Shown one piece after another: positions 34,924 through 45,612 of a stretch of 64,000 bases of DNA (position 1 is its first letter; every line of letters begins with the position of its first letter). Location of the stretch: the NCBI GenBank assembly GCA_002189035.1, contig NEEC01000012.1:2604001-2668000 (forward strand), given 5' to 3'. The stretch is from Utricularia gibba. Its lineage: Eukaryota; Streptophyta; Magnoliopsida; Lamiales; Lentibulariaceae. Position numbers and translations under genes: made by a program. The notes below the pieces were generated by a model. The model saw only the letters and a program-made list of their open reading frames with translations. It was not told where the DNA came from and searched no databases.

Positions 34924-35245
34924 GTTTCTCAAGATGCAGATGGAGGGTTCGGCTCTCGTTCTTTCCGAAACTGGAACTGTATTCTTCTCTCAAGATTTGC
35001 GGATTGAGAATTGAAAAACCTTCAACAGAAAGGCAATGGCTCTCCTTAAATCTCGCATCAAGAAACTTGGAATCCATTACAAAAAAAAAGAGCTACTTTT
35101 CTAATCTTTTGAAAATACTGTTCAGTTGCAACCACAAAATTCATCAGTTCACAAATGATGGCAAAAAGAGTTGCAACAAGTCCATCGAACTCCATCCCTG
35201 ATGCTTCATCATTTTGTGAAGATGGCGCATTGCCTGAACTTGCCA

Positions 35246-37027
35246 CTAGAGTTGATCAAAAAGACGACTTGTCACCGCATCACCAGAACATAAATTTTGC
35301 AGCTTCATGTTGTATTGAATGAAGATCATATCTGTTAACCTTTTTACTTCTGTTGGGTTCTTTACCGCAGACGCCAGCCTCTCCATTGAACCCCTATCAA
35401 GCTCAAATCTTGATCCACCTTCACACGTTTGATTCAGAATTCTGACAGCTAATCTTTGCAGCACCGGACACTCTTTCCCGAATTCATTCCACCAGTCCCC
35501 TGGAACAAAGACAATGCATTAGATTATCTTTGTGAGGGAAATAGATGAAACATTCTTCTATGGGTTTTTGCACCATCAAGTTCGAAGCTTTTTTCTTTCG
35601 CCATACTTATAGTAGTGTAGAGTCTTCTCACAGCTTTCTTCACATTTACTTGGATGTCTGCATAAAGATTAGGAGTAGAAACTATTGAAACCTGGAGACA
35701 TATTTGAGGCTTGACAAATATCCATGCCAGCCTTAAAGGCACCCATTGCAGTTCTGTATCTTTCCATTTCAACTGTTATTTTATCCTGAACTCTGGTATC
35801 TTCTGTTGATCGCACTACGCAGCATAGCATACCGGTAGCGATTTCTGGATCGATACGCTGGTTATTGGCGTAGAATAAAAACGGGTTCAGGAAGAAACCC
35901 GCAGAATGAAGGGGGTTGTGGAGGAACTCCTCCCAGACACCATCTATCACTTCCCAGACTTGAGTGTACTTGATTTTTTTGTGTTTGAGTTCTTCTTTAA
36001 TGGTCTCTTTGACACGATCCATTGTCTCGTATATGTATCCCATATGCGGATGCGGAGACTCGTTCATATATTCCAACAAACGAACGAGAGGAATAGCAGC
36101 ACTTAAGACAGAGGAGACCTTCATCCAAAATGATTCATCAGAAACCAAGTCAGCTACACTTTCCACTTCCACGATATCAGATGAAAGAAGCACCTTTTTC
36201 AAACTCTCTTTCTGCAGAAAAATAGTCTCCAGCGTTTGGAAAGGGTGTGCAGCATCTAACACCAAAGGTTTGGTGACTAAGTGATGGCTATTATTCAGCA
36301 AACAGTTGAAAACTCTAGGATTGTTATTAATCAATGTTGTGATGTTTTCTGCTTCTTTCAATGTCTCGTTAACCACTTGGAGTTGCTTCAGGTTCTCCAG
36401 CATAAGCCCTATACAGCTGGAGGCACTCATTGTCACAAAAAGCTTCCTTTGTTTCTCTGCAAGTCGCTGGCTTACTTCTTTCATGAATGTCGATGTTGAA
36501 GTTGAGATAATCTGAACAACATTATCCTTACCAACTTCCTCTACAATGTTCATTAAGAATGAGCACATTGAATCCACATTATTCCTCAAGACAGAGATGT
36601 TATAAGAGCTAAGATACACAGTTCCCTTTGGACAGTCCACTAAAACATTAGCTAGATCTCTGTCCATTGCATCTGTCCACTGATCCAGCAAAATACTGCA
36701 ACCAGAAACTTCCCAGGACTTTCTTACACCATTAACATATGCATGCATCCTTTGTAAAGCCTCATCAAATATCCATCCTTTCAACTCTTGAAAACTAGGA
36801 ATACTGAAACTCATTCCTCTAGAAAAGGTATTAATCATCCTCTTGAAGCTGGGTAAGTTGACTGCATTATGATTTAGCCCACTTTCGTACATGAAATCAC
36901 CGATTCTTCTCTTGGTTTCCCTTATCTGTGAGTCATGAATATCCATTTTCGATGCCTGCCGATCCTCCATCTCTGGGTCATCTGGTGAGAGCCTTTCTAG
37001 GTTACTACTACTCTTTACAGAGTCCAT
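35246..37027 (-). CDS. domesticated hAT transposase-like protein (DUF659 + hAT dimerisation)
   Basis: Two coding exons, 37027-35692 and 35499-35246, phase 1; 529 residues. DUF659 lies at about 45-200 (IGDFMYESGLNHNAVNLPSF, RKSWEVSGCSILLDQWTD). The hAT C-terminal dimerisation region is in exon 2 (DWWNEFGKECPVLQRLAVRIL, RLTDMIFIQYNMKLQ). It matches the plant family of immobile hAT-superfamily proteins. It lacks the N-terminal BED zinc fingers that relatives have, and the RNase-H-like catalytic signatures are gone: the Asp motif usually reading TDNA(A/S)N is STSTS, and CAAHCLDL is SASSCIGL. I see no terminal inverted repeats or target duplication. An AG just above the ATG (TTTTAG) suggests a 5'UTR intron. 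Function unknown; likely a nuclear host protein. Confidence 0.88.
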
Positions 37028-39507
37028 TTGAAGCTAAAACAAGAGCTTCTTTTCATCTGCTAAATAGCATTTCTTCAGAACCTGAAACAGAATGTAGAAC
37101 TCGCCCATAAAGAATCATCAAGCCTGATCTTAAAACAACATCGAAGCTCCAAAAGATGCAAAAAACGAGTCTCATCTCCCACAAAGACATAAAAGTAACA
37201 ACAACAAGTCATACTCCACAGTGAAGATGAGAAAATCACAACTTTCCAGCACTCCATCACGTAAATAACGTACAAACCAGTACCTCGAAAGCTACAACTT
37301 CTTCTGGTAGCGTCACCTGAATCACCCATTTTAATACCACAAACACCACCCCGAGCAACATAAATGGAAAAAAAAAAAAGACAACGTAAAGGCAGAGCTA
37401 TGCATGAATCCTTACATTCTGAACGAAAAACGCAAGCATCACCAATCGCCAAGAAACTAACCACCAGCTCCTTACCAGAAAATGAAACATCCCAAAGCTG
37501 AGTGTACAGTAAAACAAAATCCGTACGTTTCCTGGTGAAAACCTCTTCCTCTTCCTTGTCTCTGTTCGTACACCCAAAAAAGAAAAAAAATATAAAAATT
37601 TGGAAACAGCGATCGCTAGCCTTTCCCTAATTGGGCTGATCAACATGCACGATACTTTCTTTCTTTAGTAAAGCCCAATTCTAAAAACAGCCCAACCCAC
37701 CCAATTTTGAAATAAAAAGCCTTTTTTTAAAAAAATATCCAACGGCCAATCACAATCAGGACCACCATATTTTAAAAATGATTCTTCCAATTAATTATGA
37801 ATTTTGATTGAATTGAAATCATTAATATTTTTAGTTATATTTATCATAAAATCTATCAAAATTATTCGATTCAATATAATAAATCATGAATTCGATAGAA
37901 TTAGAATCTATGATTTTAAAAAAATTTATCATCCATCTCAATTCTTAATTCAATATGTTAATCAAATCGAATTCGATCAACGAAAAGTTTGATTCAAAAG
38001 CTCGATTATAGTTTCGAATGCATGTTATCAATTTTTTGAGCCAACCTCAAGCTTAGATTGAACTAGCACAATGTACTAAAGTTTTAAAACGATAATAGTA
38101 TATTTGATAATATACTAAAAAGATATTTTTAAAACGAACCGCCCGGTCCATTCTTGATTTGAACCGTAATTTAACCGTCAAGATCCGACATTGTTATAGC
38201 TTATGGACGCCTCCATTGATTTCACTGGATTTTTGGGCCTGAAAATGGTGGATTGGGTTGGACGCAAACCCCACCGCTGGTGGACGCTTCTGGTTCAAGA
38301 AAGAGATAGAGGGGCGTGGCTGCTTCCACCTCCGGCATCATTCATCGCGCATGAAAGCGTCCGGCCCGGCCTGGGGAAGTTTGCTTGGCATGGAAACAAA
38401 GATGGGTTCTCTGGGTTATCCGTCAAGTGCCACTTGGGGACTTAATCTTGGATTTTTTAAGAATCGGGAGGTGGATTGTGGGTGTTGCAACTACTGGGGG
38501 CTCGCGGGTCGTGTCCCAGCCCCAGCTTGTTGTTGTTGTTTTGGGAAGAAGGTAGAGAATAACAAACTTTGAATGAGGAGTTTCATCAGACGGCAATAAA
38601 TGCAGTTCCCTGTGGTGCCGGTGCCTTGATTCAATCTCTCGCCCACCCAGGACTGAAAATGCCCCGAGTTTGGTTGCTCCTACAGACCCCGCACCAGAAA
38701 TGGAGCCACTTCCCCTGCTGGTGCCTGGTGGCTCAATCAACCCCCAACCCAACCCAGCATTGGCCTCTGAGAATGGCCCGAGTTTGGTGGCTACTTCTGA
38801 CCCCCAACACCTCAAAAATGGAGCCGCATCCTCCGCTGCCGAAAAGGGTTGATTCCCCTTTGCCACTGCTGGTGCCCGGTGGCTGAATCCAACCCCCGAC
38901 CCAGAACTAGCCACTGAAAATGGCGCGAGTTTGGTGGCTTCTAGAGACCCGGCACCCGCTCCTAACCCACCGAAAATGGAACCACATTCCACCCCGCTGC
39001 TGAAACGGGTTGATTCGCTTCTCACAAAAGATTGGTTCTTGATTGAATTCAATACGAAATCATGAACGCATCCTCGCGAATGGTGAGATCAGATCAGGAG
39101 TCCTACCGGCAACTGTCAAGTCATTTTTGCGACTATTCAGGTGTGGGTGGCGCAGTGCACCCACAACGAAATAATAGGCAATGCGCCACGACGAAATAGA
39201 TGTCAGATTGTGTCGGGATCCCTTTTTCTTTTTTTTTAACTTTTTTTCTTTTTTTATTAAAAGATTTACCACATTTTTTTGTTGCAATATTCGTATTAAT
39301 AAATAAAATAAAATTATATATATATCTTGTTGTTTTTTTCCTCGTGATGTCAGAAGTTTCCACTTATCACTGGTGTAGGCAAACCGAGTGCGTCTTCTAC
39401 CCCTGAGGGGAAAAACCGAGCAGAGGAAGAGGAAAGCCTTCTCCTTTCTCTCTGGTTCTGTAGCGCGTTGACGAATTCCGACTCTGTTCGAGTTATGCTA
39501 ACCGAAA
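37028..39507. other. hAT-gene leader, AT-rich spacer and pPLA promoter
   Basis: 37028-37640 probably holds the 5'UTR exon(s) of the hAT-like gene. 37730-38160 is AT-rich. 38200-39060 is unusually GC-rich, with a Pro-rich degenerate repeat (listed separately). 39220-39340 is T-rich. No intact gene recognised. Confidence 0.5.
38654..39056 (+). repeat. degenerate coding-like repeat, three units
   Basis: Three diverged units each start near GAAAATGSCSCGAGTTTGGT (GAGTTTGG at 38666, 38780 and 38937; spacings 114 and 157). The third unit reads openly on the plus strand (ENGASLVASRDPAPAPNPPK). The matching residues of the other units fall in different frames with stops between them. This looks like a decayed Pro-rich repeat gene or gene fragment. 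A 209-codon frame on the minus strand across the same DNA is probably incidental. Confidence 0.55.
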
Positions 39508-41042
39508 ATGGCGTGCATTGATGCAGGAATCAGCACGTTAACGGAGTTTGGATTAGGAATGGGAGTGGGAATGGGATTTGGGGAGCCCGCCATTGATGCA
39601 GATAAACTCAGCTACGAGATTTTCTCCATTTTGGAGACTAGATTTCTGTTCGGTTACGATGGGGAAGCGTTTCAGAAGCCCAAGGACGTGGACCCGCCAG
39701 CGCCGCCGCTGATGGAGGAGGACGCCAGCGCGGAGAATAGTCAAAGGGGAAGGTTTGTGTTCTCAGTCTTGATGCTGGTGGGATGCGGGGGATTATTCCG
39801 GGGAAGGCTCTGGGTTATTTGGAAGAGGTGTTGAGGAGAAAATCGGGGAACCCGGAAGCGAGGATCGCCGATTATTTCGACGTCGTCGCCGGGACCGGAG
39901 TTGGGGGGATTTTCGCGGCGATGCTGGTAGCCGGGAAGACAAAAAAGTGTTTTGACGCGGATGATACGTGGAAGTTTCTAGCGGCGGAGGGGGATAAACT
40001 CTACGATTCGGTCAAGAAACGGGGCGGCTTTTTCAAACGGGCTTTCAAGAAATCACGTCCGTCGCCGACCGCCAGTTTGGAAAAAGTGTTCAAGGCAGCG
40101 TTCACGGAGGAGAAAACGGGGCGTTACTTGACGTTAAAAGACACCCTGAAACCGGTGTTGATCCCCTGCTATGACCTCTCCAGCGCGGCGCCGTTTCTGT
40201 TCTCACGCGCCGACGCACTGGAAAACGACGGCTACGATTTCAACCTATGGGAAATCTGCCTCGCCACGGCTGCGGAGCCCGGAGTATTCGATCCCATTAC
40301 AATGAAATCAATCGACGGGCTGACACGGTGTGTCGGCATTGCTGGCTCGGTTACGATGAGCAATCCCACCGCGGCGGCGATCACTCACGTCCTCCACAAC
40401 AAGGAGGAGTTCCCATTCGTCCGCGGCGTCGAGGACATTCTAGTCCTCTCACTCGGCACCGGCGGCCAACTTTTAGAAGGCAGCTTCGATTACGAGCAGG
40501 TCAAGAAATGGAAACGCAAAGATTGGGCACGGCCGTTAGCCCGAATCTCCAGCGACGGCGCCTGTGATCTCGTTGACCACGCCGTCGCCATGGCCTTCAG
40601 CCACAGCCGTAGCAGCAACTATGTCAGAGTCCAGGTAAACATAATCAAAACGCATTCTTTTCTGACTGTTAGATAGGAAAGGAAACCTTTTCATTTTCCT
40701 TCTCCTCCATCCTCCCTGCATTACTCCACCCTCCACTATTTTGTCGTTTCATCATGATTCATGATCATCTTTTCATTGCAGGCAATCGGGTCGGGTTTAG
40801 GGAGATGTGGGGTGCAATTGGACACGGATCCCAGTCAGAACAATGTGAAGATGTTAGTGGAAATGGGAGACAAAATGCTGAAGCAGAAGAATGTGGAATC
40901 AGTGCTTCTGGGAGGGAAGATCATCGGAGAAGAGACCAATGGGGAGAAACTGGAGCGGTTCGCTGAGAAGCTGGTGCAGGAGCATCTCAAAAGGGGTTCA
41001 AGAATCGCACCTACAGTTGCATTCAAGCAGCCTGCAAATTAA
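39508..41042 (+). CDS. patatin-related phospholipase A III (pPLAIII), with a -1 frameshift
   Basis: Two exons, 39508-40634 and 40782-41042, phase 0; 462 residues if the frame is mended. Plant lipid acyl hydrolase family acting on membrane phospho- and galactolipids, with growth and cell-wall effects. Family blocks: IADYFDVVAGTGVGGIFAAML (the pPLAIII form GTGVG, Gly replacing the nucleophile Ser), LKPVLIPCYDLSSAAPFLFSR, AAAITHVLHNKEEFPFVRG and RIAPTVAFKQP at the end. Anion-binding loop reads LDAGGMRG rather than DGGGxRG. The region where relatives have VDGGLAMSNPT reads IAGSVTMSNPT, so the catalytic Asp is missing. The frame breaks at the four-G run 39746-39749: the N-terminal ENSQR must gain one G to reach GKVCVLSLDAGG. 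As written the patatin domain is not translated from the first ATG. Confidence 0.9.
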
Positions 41043-44000
41043 ACAACTGATCCTCATCAGATCTTGCTACTACTCCACTGCTAGAAGTTAATAAGATTTG
41101 CATTGTAACTGATACAGATGGCAATGATCAAGAAACAGTCAAAAAAATGAAACAAGTATGTTCATCAAAAAGCTCTTTTTAGAGATGATGCTTTATCAGT
41201 TTTCTGATTAGGAACAGGGAACTGAAAACCACAATCAGCATAAATGACTGTGCAGTCTATGAATGTGTCATTTCCAACTGCAGAGGATGTATTGTCAGTT
41301 TTCTAGATGCTCTGAACCTCCTAATCTAATCTCTGGTGCATTTTTAAGCGAGGCCATAAAGATCAAAGCAACCACGTCACAAGTAGTGCTACTGAGTAGA
41401 GGAGAAATGTGCTTAGATTGAACAGGTTAATTGGGAAGGAAACATTTTGAGACAAGGGGGGCGTTGACGGTGACTACACTTGATGCCAACGCATGAAACT
41501 GTAAAAATGCTGCCCACTAACGCCACGCGGGTCCTGGCAGAAGGCAATGGGTGAGAAGGGGAGGGGAACAAGCACATCATTCATTCATGGCATTTAAAGC
41601 TCGGTTCTTTTGTGTTTTTCTTTCTGTCAAAGATCTCTTGCAGTAAAAACTGTACAGGAAGAGACAAAACGTTACCTGGTGTGGGAAGTAGTCATCGATA
41701 AACTGTGAAGAAAACTGTTCTTCAGGTAAGCTGCTGGGGATACATTTCTTACGTGTCAATAATTTGGTTGGGAGTAGGGGTCCTCTTATTTTCTGGCACT
41801 ATAGAATGTAGCAAAGAGAGTACACGCCAAATCAGTAACCGACAACAATCTCCAGCTTCTCAGATTAGGTGGGAAGGAAGCTCTGCACAAGTAGAACACC
41901 AAGACTGGTACAAGTGAATGTGTCTTTACATTCACCTTACCGCAGCTTGAACACATAACAGCCATGTGATGGAACCTGCAATGAAATGAGGCTAATGCAT
42001 CAAAAGTTGAATAGAGGCCTATGTTGCACGACGCGGGAATCATGAGGCTCTCTTAGAAAGAACGATGATGGGCATGATCAGTTGAAGTGGAACCTGAAGT
42101 ATTTCAATAGGAGCTTATTAATAAGATCAACAGGAACTCAATAAAGCTAGCTATCTGAATGTTTTCTTTTAGCATTCTTGAGCGTAGCAAGCAACCATGT
42201 ATTTTCATGTGAAGGAAGAATATCTCATGCTTTAGACACACTTGATTTGCACAGAGGGGATACTAGGAAAAAATTAGCAGTATGGTATCTCTGGATATTC
42301 GCCAAGGAATAGATCACACTCACAAAAGAACATAAACAATGTGAATAATACAGAGAACAGCTGACGTGACAGTAGCCTCAGTCGTTGTGATTCATCGATG
42401 CTCCTGCGTATGGAAACTGTCATGCTCACAACCAGTACCTAGAATACGAAATCAGAATGCATCCTCCCCTGCATTCCACTGTGAACGCGAATCGTCTTGT
42501 TTCAATAAGTATACCTCATGACTCGAGACAAGTCTGCTTCAAGTTGATCAAATATGGTGAACCAGAGCAACTGAGAAGATAAGCATGCGAGAAAGACAGA
42601 GAAAGAGAAGGTGGAAGAAGAAAAAACTCTTTTCAAATAACAGAGAATGCAAAATGGAGCTCCTTACAAAAGAAATTTTGAACAACGCGGGTGACACCCT
42701 TAACTCCCTGACAGAGTCAATGGCAGCAATCATTTTGTTCAGCATGTTCAGGGTGTGGAAATCAAAATATATGATGAAAGTGTGTGGTGCACCAAATGAA
42801 AATCATGTGCATGTACAATAATCATGCGTGTCTCTGGACATCTAACCCTGTAACAGCTCAACAAGGAGTAGGAAGGGACCCATGTACTCATTTTGATACA
42901 CCTGGAAAACGAAAACTAGGATGGAGCTAGAACCTCTACATTGAAGATAGTAACCAAACAAAATCAATATATCTCAGCTGCTGTAGGCGAAGAACCAAAT
43001 TAACAGGCTGGGGAACCTTGTGAAATATTGAAACGTAAGCAATGATCCCCTATGAAAAGCATTTGACAAAGTCTAATTCATATTCTCACCAAGTTCCAAC
43101 ATAACAGTCATAAATTCAATATCATATAGGTATACCTGCACTGATCTCACAGGCATCTGCATAAGATGGTCTATGAGCGACTGGCGTTTTTAAACAGGGT
43201 ACTTTATGTAGTCGAGAAAGAACCTGTGATCAATGAATGCACAGACGCTACTGCTATTGTTCACCATCTATAAAGAATCGGTTTTCCAATTCAGTCATTT
43301 CAGTTAGAGTGCATGATCCACACCTCATTTGTTAGAGCTTCCATGTAGACAAGGAGTTTTAAAAATTCAAACTTTAACGCTTAAGCACCAAATAGCAGGT
43401 ACAACATTAAAAGAAGATGTCAACGGTGTCAAATTTGTTAGAGCATTCATCCTCATGAACCTAACGAATTTCCGGTAGAGCTCCATCAACAATCTGTGAT
43501 GCTATTTGGAAGTGCCAGTCTCTTTTCTAGCACTAGAACTTCTGCTCTCACGGGGGAATCAATTAAAATTCAAACAGAAAAGATATCAATAACACAGAAA
43601 GAACACAAGGGTATCACCACAGTGTGCTGCATCATATCATTCCTTCCAGTATGGAAACACGTCTAAATCCCAAGACTAGCATACGAATTCCCATACGAAA
43701 AATTCTATATTTTGATTGTTTTATCAAGATTAAACGGTGCCAGCAGCCTGCACTTGCAATAAAAAGACAACTTTCTTATGAAATCACTGACTGAACACAC
43801 AAACTTTTGTCATTCCAAGAACATTCTCTCGTTTTCAGTTGAATAAATCCCGATTCAATTAAATTGAAAAAACAACTGCATTGTTGGGTTTTGTTGCGTT
43901 GAAGCCCCGCCACGACAGTAGCCATTTGTGCCGCTGACAAAAACACATTTCCTGAGACTCAACACATGATTTTTCAGACATTTTTACTCATGAACATTCA

Positions 44001-45504
44001 CTATTTCACCCTAACCCCACCAATTTAACCACTTGGACCACCACCCCTTCTTCCCTCAAGGACAGATAATGAAATCCCAAATCAAGAAGAAATTTCCCGT
44101 TGCAAATGGTAAAAAAATCTACAACCAAGTGGGTAACCTGAGTCATTCCCAGGGTAACAAAAAACATCAACAACCATCGCAAACCCACCACTTATCTCGC
44201 ACACCACTCCGCAAGAGAAGAAAACATCATTCATCTGATATCATCACAGGTAGAACGTGATCGAACCCATCAACCAAGTGGCAATTCCACCAGTTGGGTG
44301 GCCGCAAAACATCGATACCATCGATTCCACTACCCAATCCACTGGGTCAGAAATCTCACATTTCCAATCAAACGAGTTTCTACAATTACGCGACGTGGGC
44401 ACGCAAAGCACCCTTCGATACCAATCTTTGACACAAGAGAAGCACAAACAAACCATAAAGATTCAAAAATCTTGTAGAAAAGAAGACGAGTGCGGCAACC
44501 CAGTTCCTGTGTGCATCCCTCAGCCTCTCTGTCGTGATACGTACGTGCAAATGCCGTCCATCTCATGCGACCATGTGCACGCACACAGAGAAAGCAAAAT
44601 AATGATTTTAAAATTACATATATTATTTTTAAATGAAAAAAGGACGAAAATATTGATTTTAAACGTGGTCCTGCAACCAACCAAGTTTTTTTAAAAAAAA
44701 ATACTAAAAAGGAATTTCGACAAAATTAATTCTTTTATTCTCAATTGAAAAATAAAATAAATATCGGATATTATATAATAATATTATAATATTAAAGAAA
44801 AAATATTGCCGGAGGCGGGGGATCTGAATTCCGAAGGCCGGCCAACATCCGTTCCGTTAACATTGGCGTTAGGTTTCAGGGACGTCCTCTCTGACATGCT
44901 CTCTGACTGATTCCCTACCACTTTCCGACGGCCCGGATTTTGCCCACATGCCGAGCTTTTCGATCTGCGCCGTCCATCTGAATCGGACACCCCCGCATAC
45001 ATCCACCTGCTCAGCGGCTTTCGGATTCTACTCGAAACTGCTGAACTGGTAACCGGGAAGTGAAAAAAGTGCTGCGGTGAAGCTTCCGTTCCTTCATACC
45101 GGATCTTTTCACGTGCAGTAAAAAAAGGGGAGGAAACGAACAATTTCACTTACCGCAGTCAATGTACATTCGCAGTAAAGGTGGATGTTGATCGCAGAAT
45201 GCAAGTTAGCAGTAAATGAAATGGAACCAAGACCGAAGGTCTGCACATCGGGAATTGGGCGTCGCTTGTGGAGCTTTCATGTAGATCCCTCAGACCAAGT
45301 AATAAGCAAACAAAACTACGGGTAAGTTGTAAAGATCGATTCTTTGATGAGATCCGAGCTCTGGATCTGTCATGTGTTTCGAACACTAGGGTGAACTGAA
45401 GAGCTATTCCATTGCATCTGCACAAAGTGGGAACCTACCTTCTTCTTCTCCGATGCACCGGGTGTTGAAACCAACACCGGAAAATGCCATCTTTGAAGCA
45501 TAAA
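41043..45504. other. 4.5-kb region without a recognisable protein gene, downstream of MIR160
   Basis: Base composition is gene-like (not strongly AT-rich until about 44620), yet no frame longer than about 145 codons exists and none shows a known motif. It may hold the long 3' part of the MIR160 primary transcript, another non-coding RNA, or decayed sequence. Confidence 0.45.
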
Positions 45505-45612
45505 GGGATAGCATATATGCTTGGCTCCTCATACGCCATCCATAGAAATCCATAGAAGCTATTCAATGGGTTCTGCGTATGGCATACAGGGAGCCAGGCA
45601 TATTCGTATTCA
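45505..45612 (-). ncRNA. MIR160: MIR160 precursor hairpin
   Basis: The minus strand carries the exact mature miR160 sequence (starts TGCCTGGCTCCCTGTATGCC, 21 nt, at 45600-45580) on the 5' arm. The canonical star (starts GCGTATGAGGAGCCAAGCAT) is on the 3' arm at 45536-45516. About 43 bases lie between them, and the arms pair almost throughout with the usual few mismatches. miR160 guides cleavage of class C auxin response factor mRNAs (ARF10/16/17), controlling auxin responses in roots, leaves and seeds. Hairpin ends are approximate, and the primary transcript limits are not visible. An ARF of the target class sits at 63003-64000 in this window. Confidence 0.97.

Noticed and set aside
35058-35246. 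Extra exon after the hAT-like stop (ASSGNAPSSQNDEASG)
   Set aside because: It lacks an ATG and would need to read past the TAG at 35246-35248. The hAT dimerisation region is already complete before that stop.
38423-39052. 209-codon minus-strand frame
   Set aside because: It overlaps the degenerate repeat, whose better codon-like similarity is on the plus strand. Composition follows the GC-rich repeat, and no family is recognised.
44257-44694. 145-codon plus-strand frame
   Set aside because: No known motif, no plausible exon partners and AT-rich ending; likely chance in the region beside MIR160.
44784-45149. 121-codon minus-strand frame next to MIR160
   Set aside because: Basic and Ser/Arg-rich but without any recognised domain. 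It could be part of the primary transcript; not supported as a protein.
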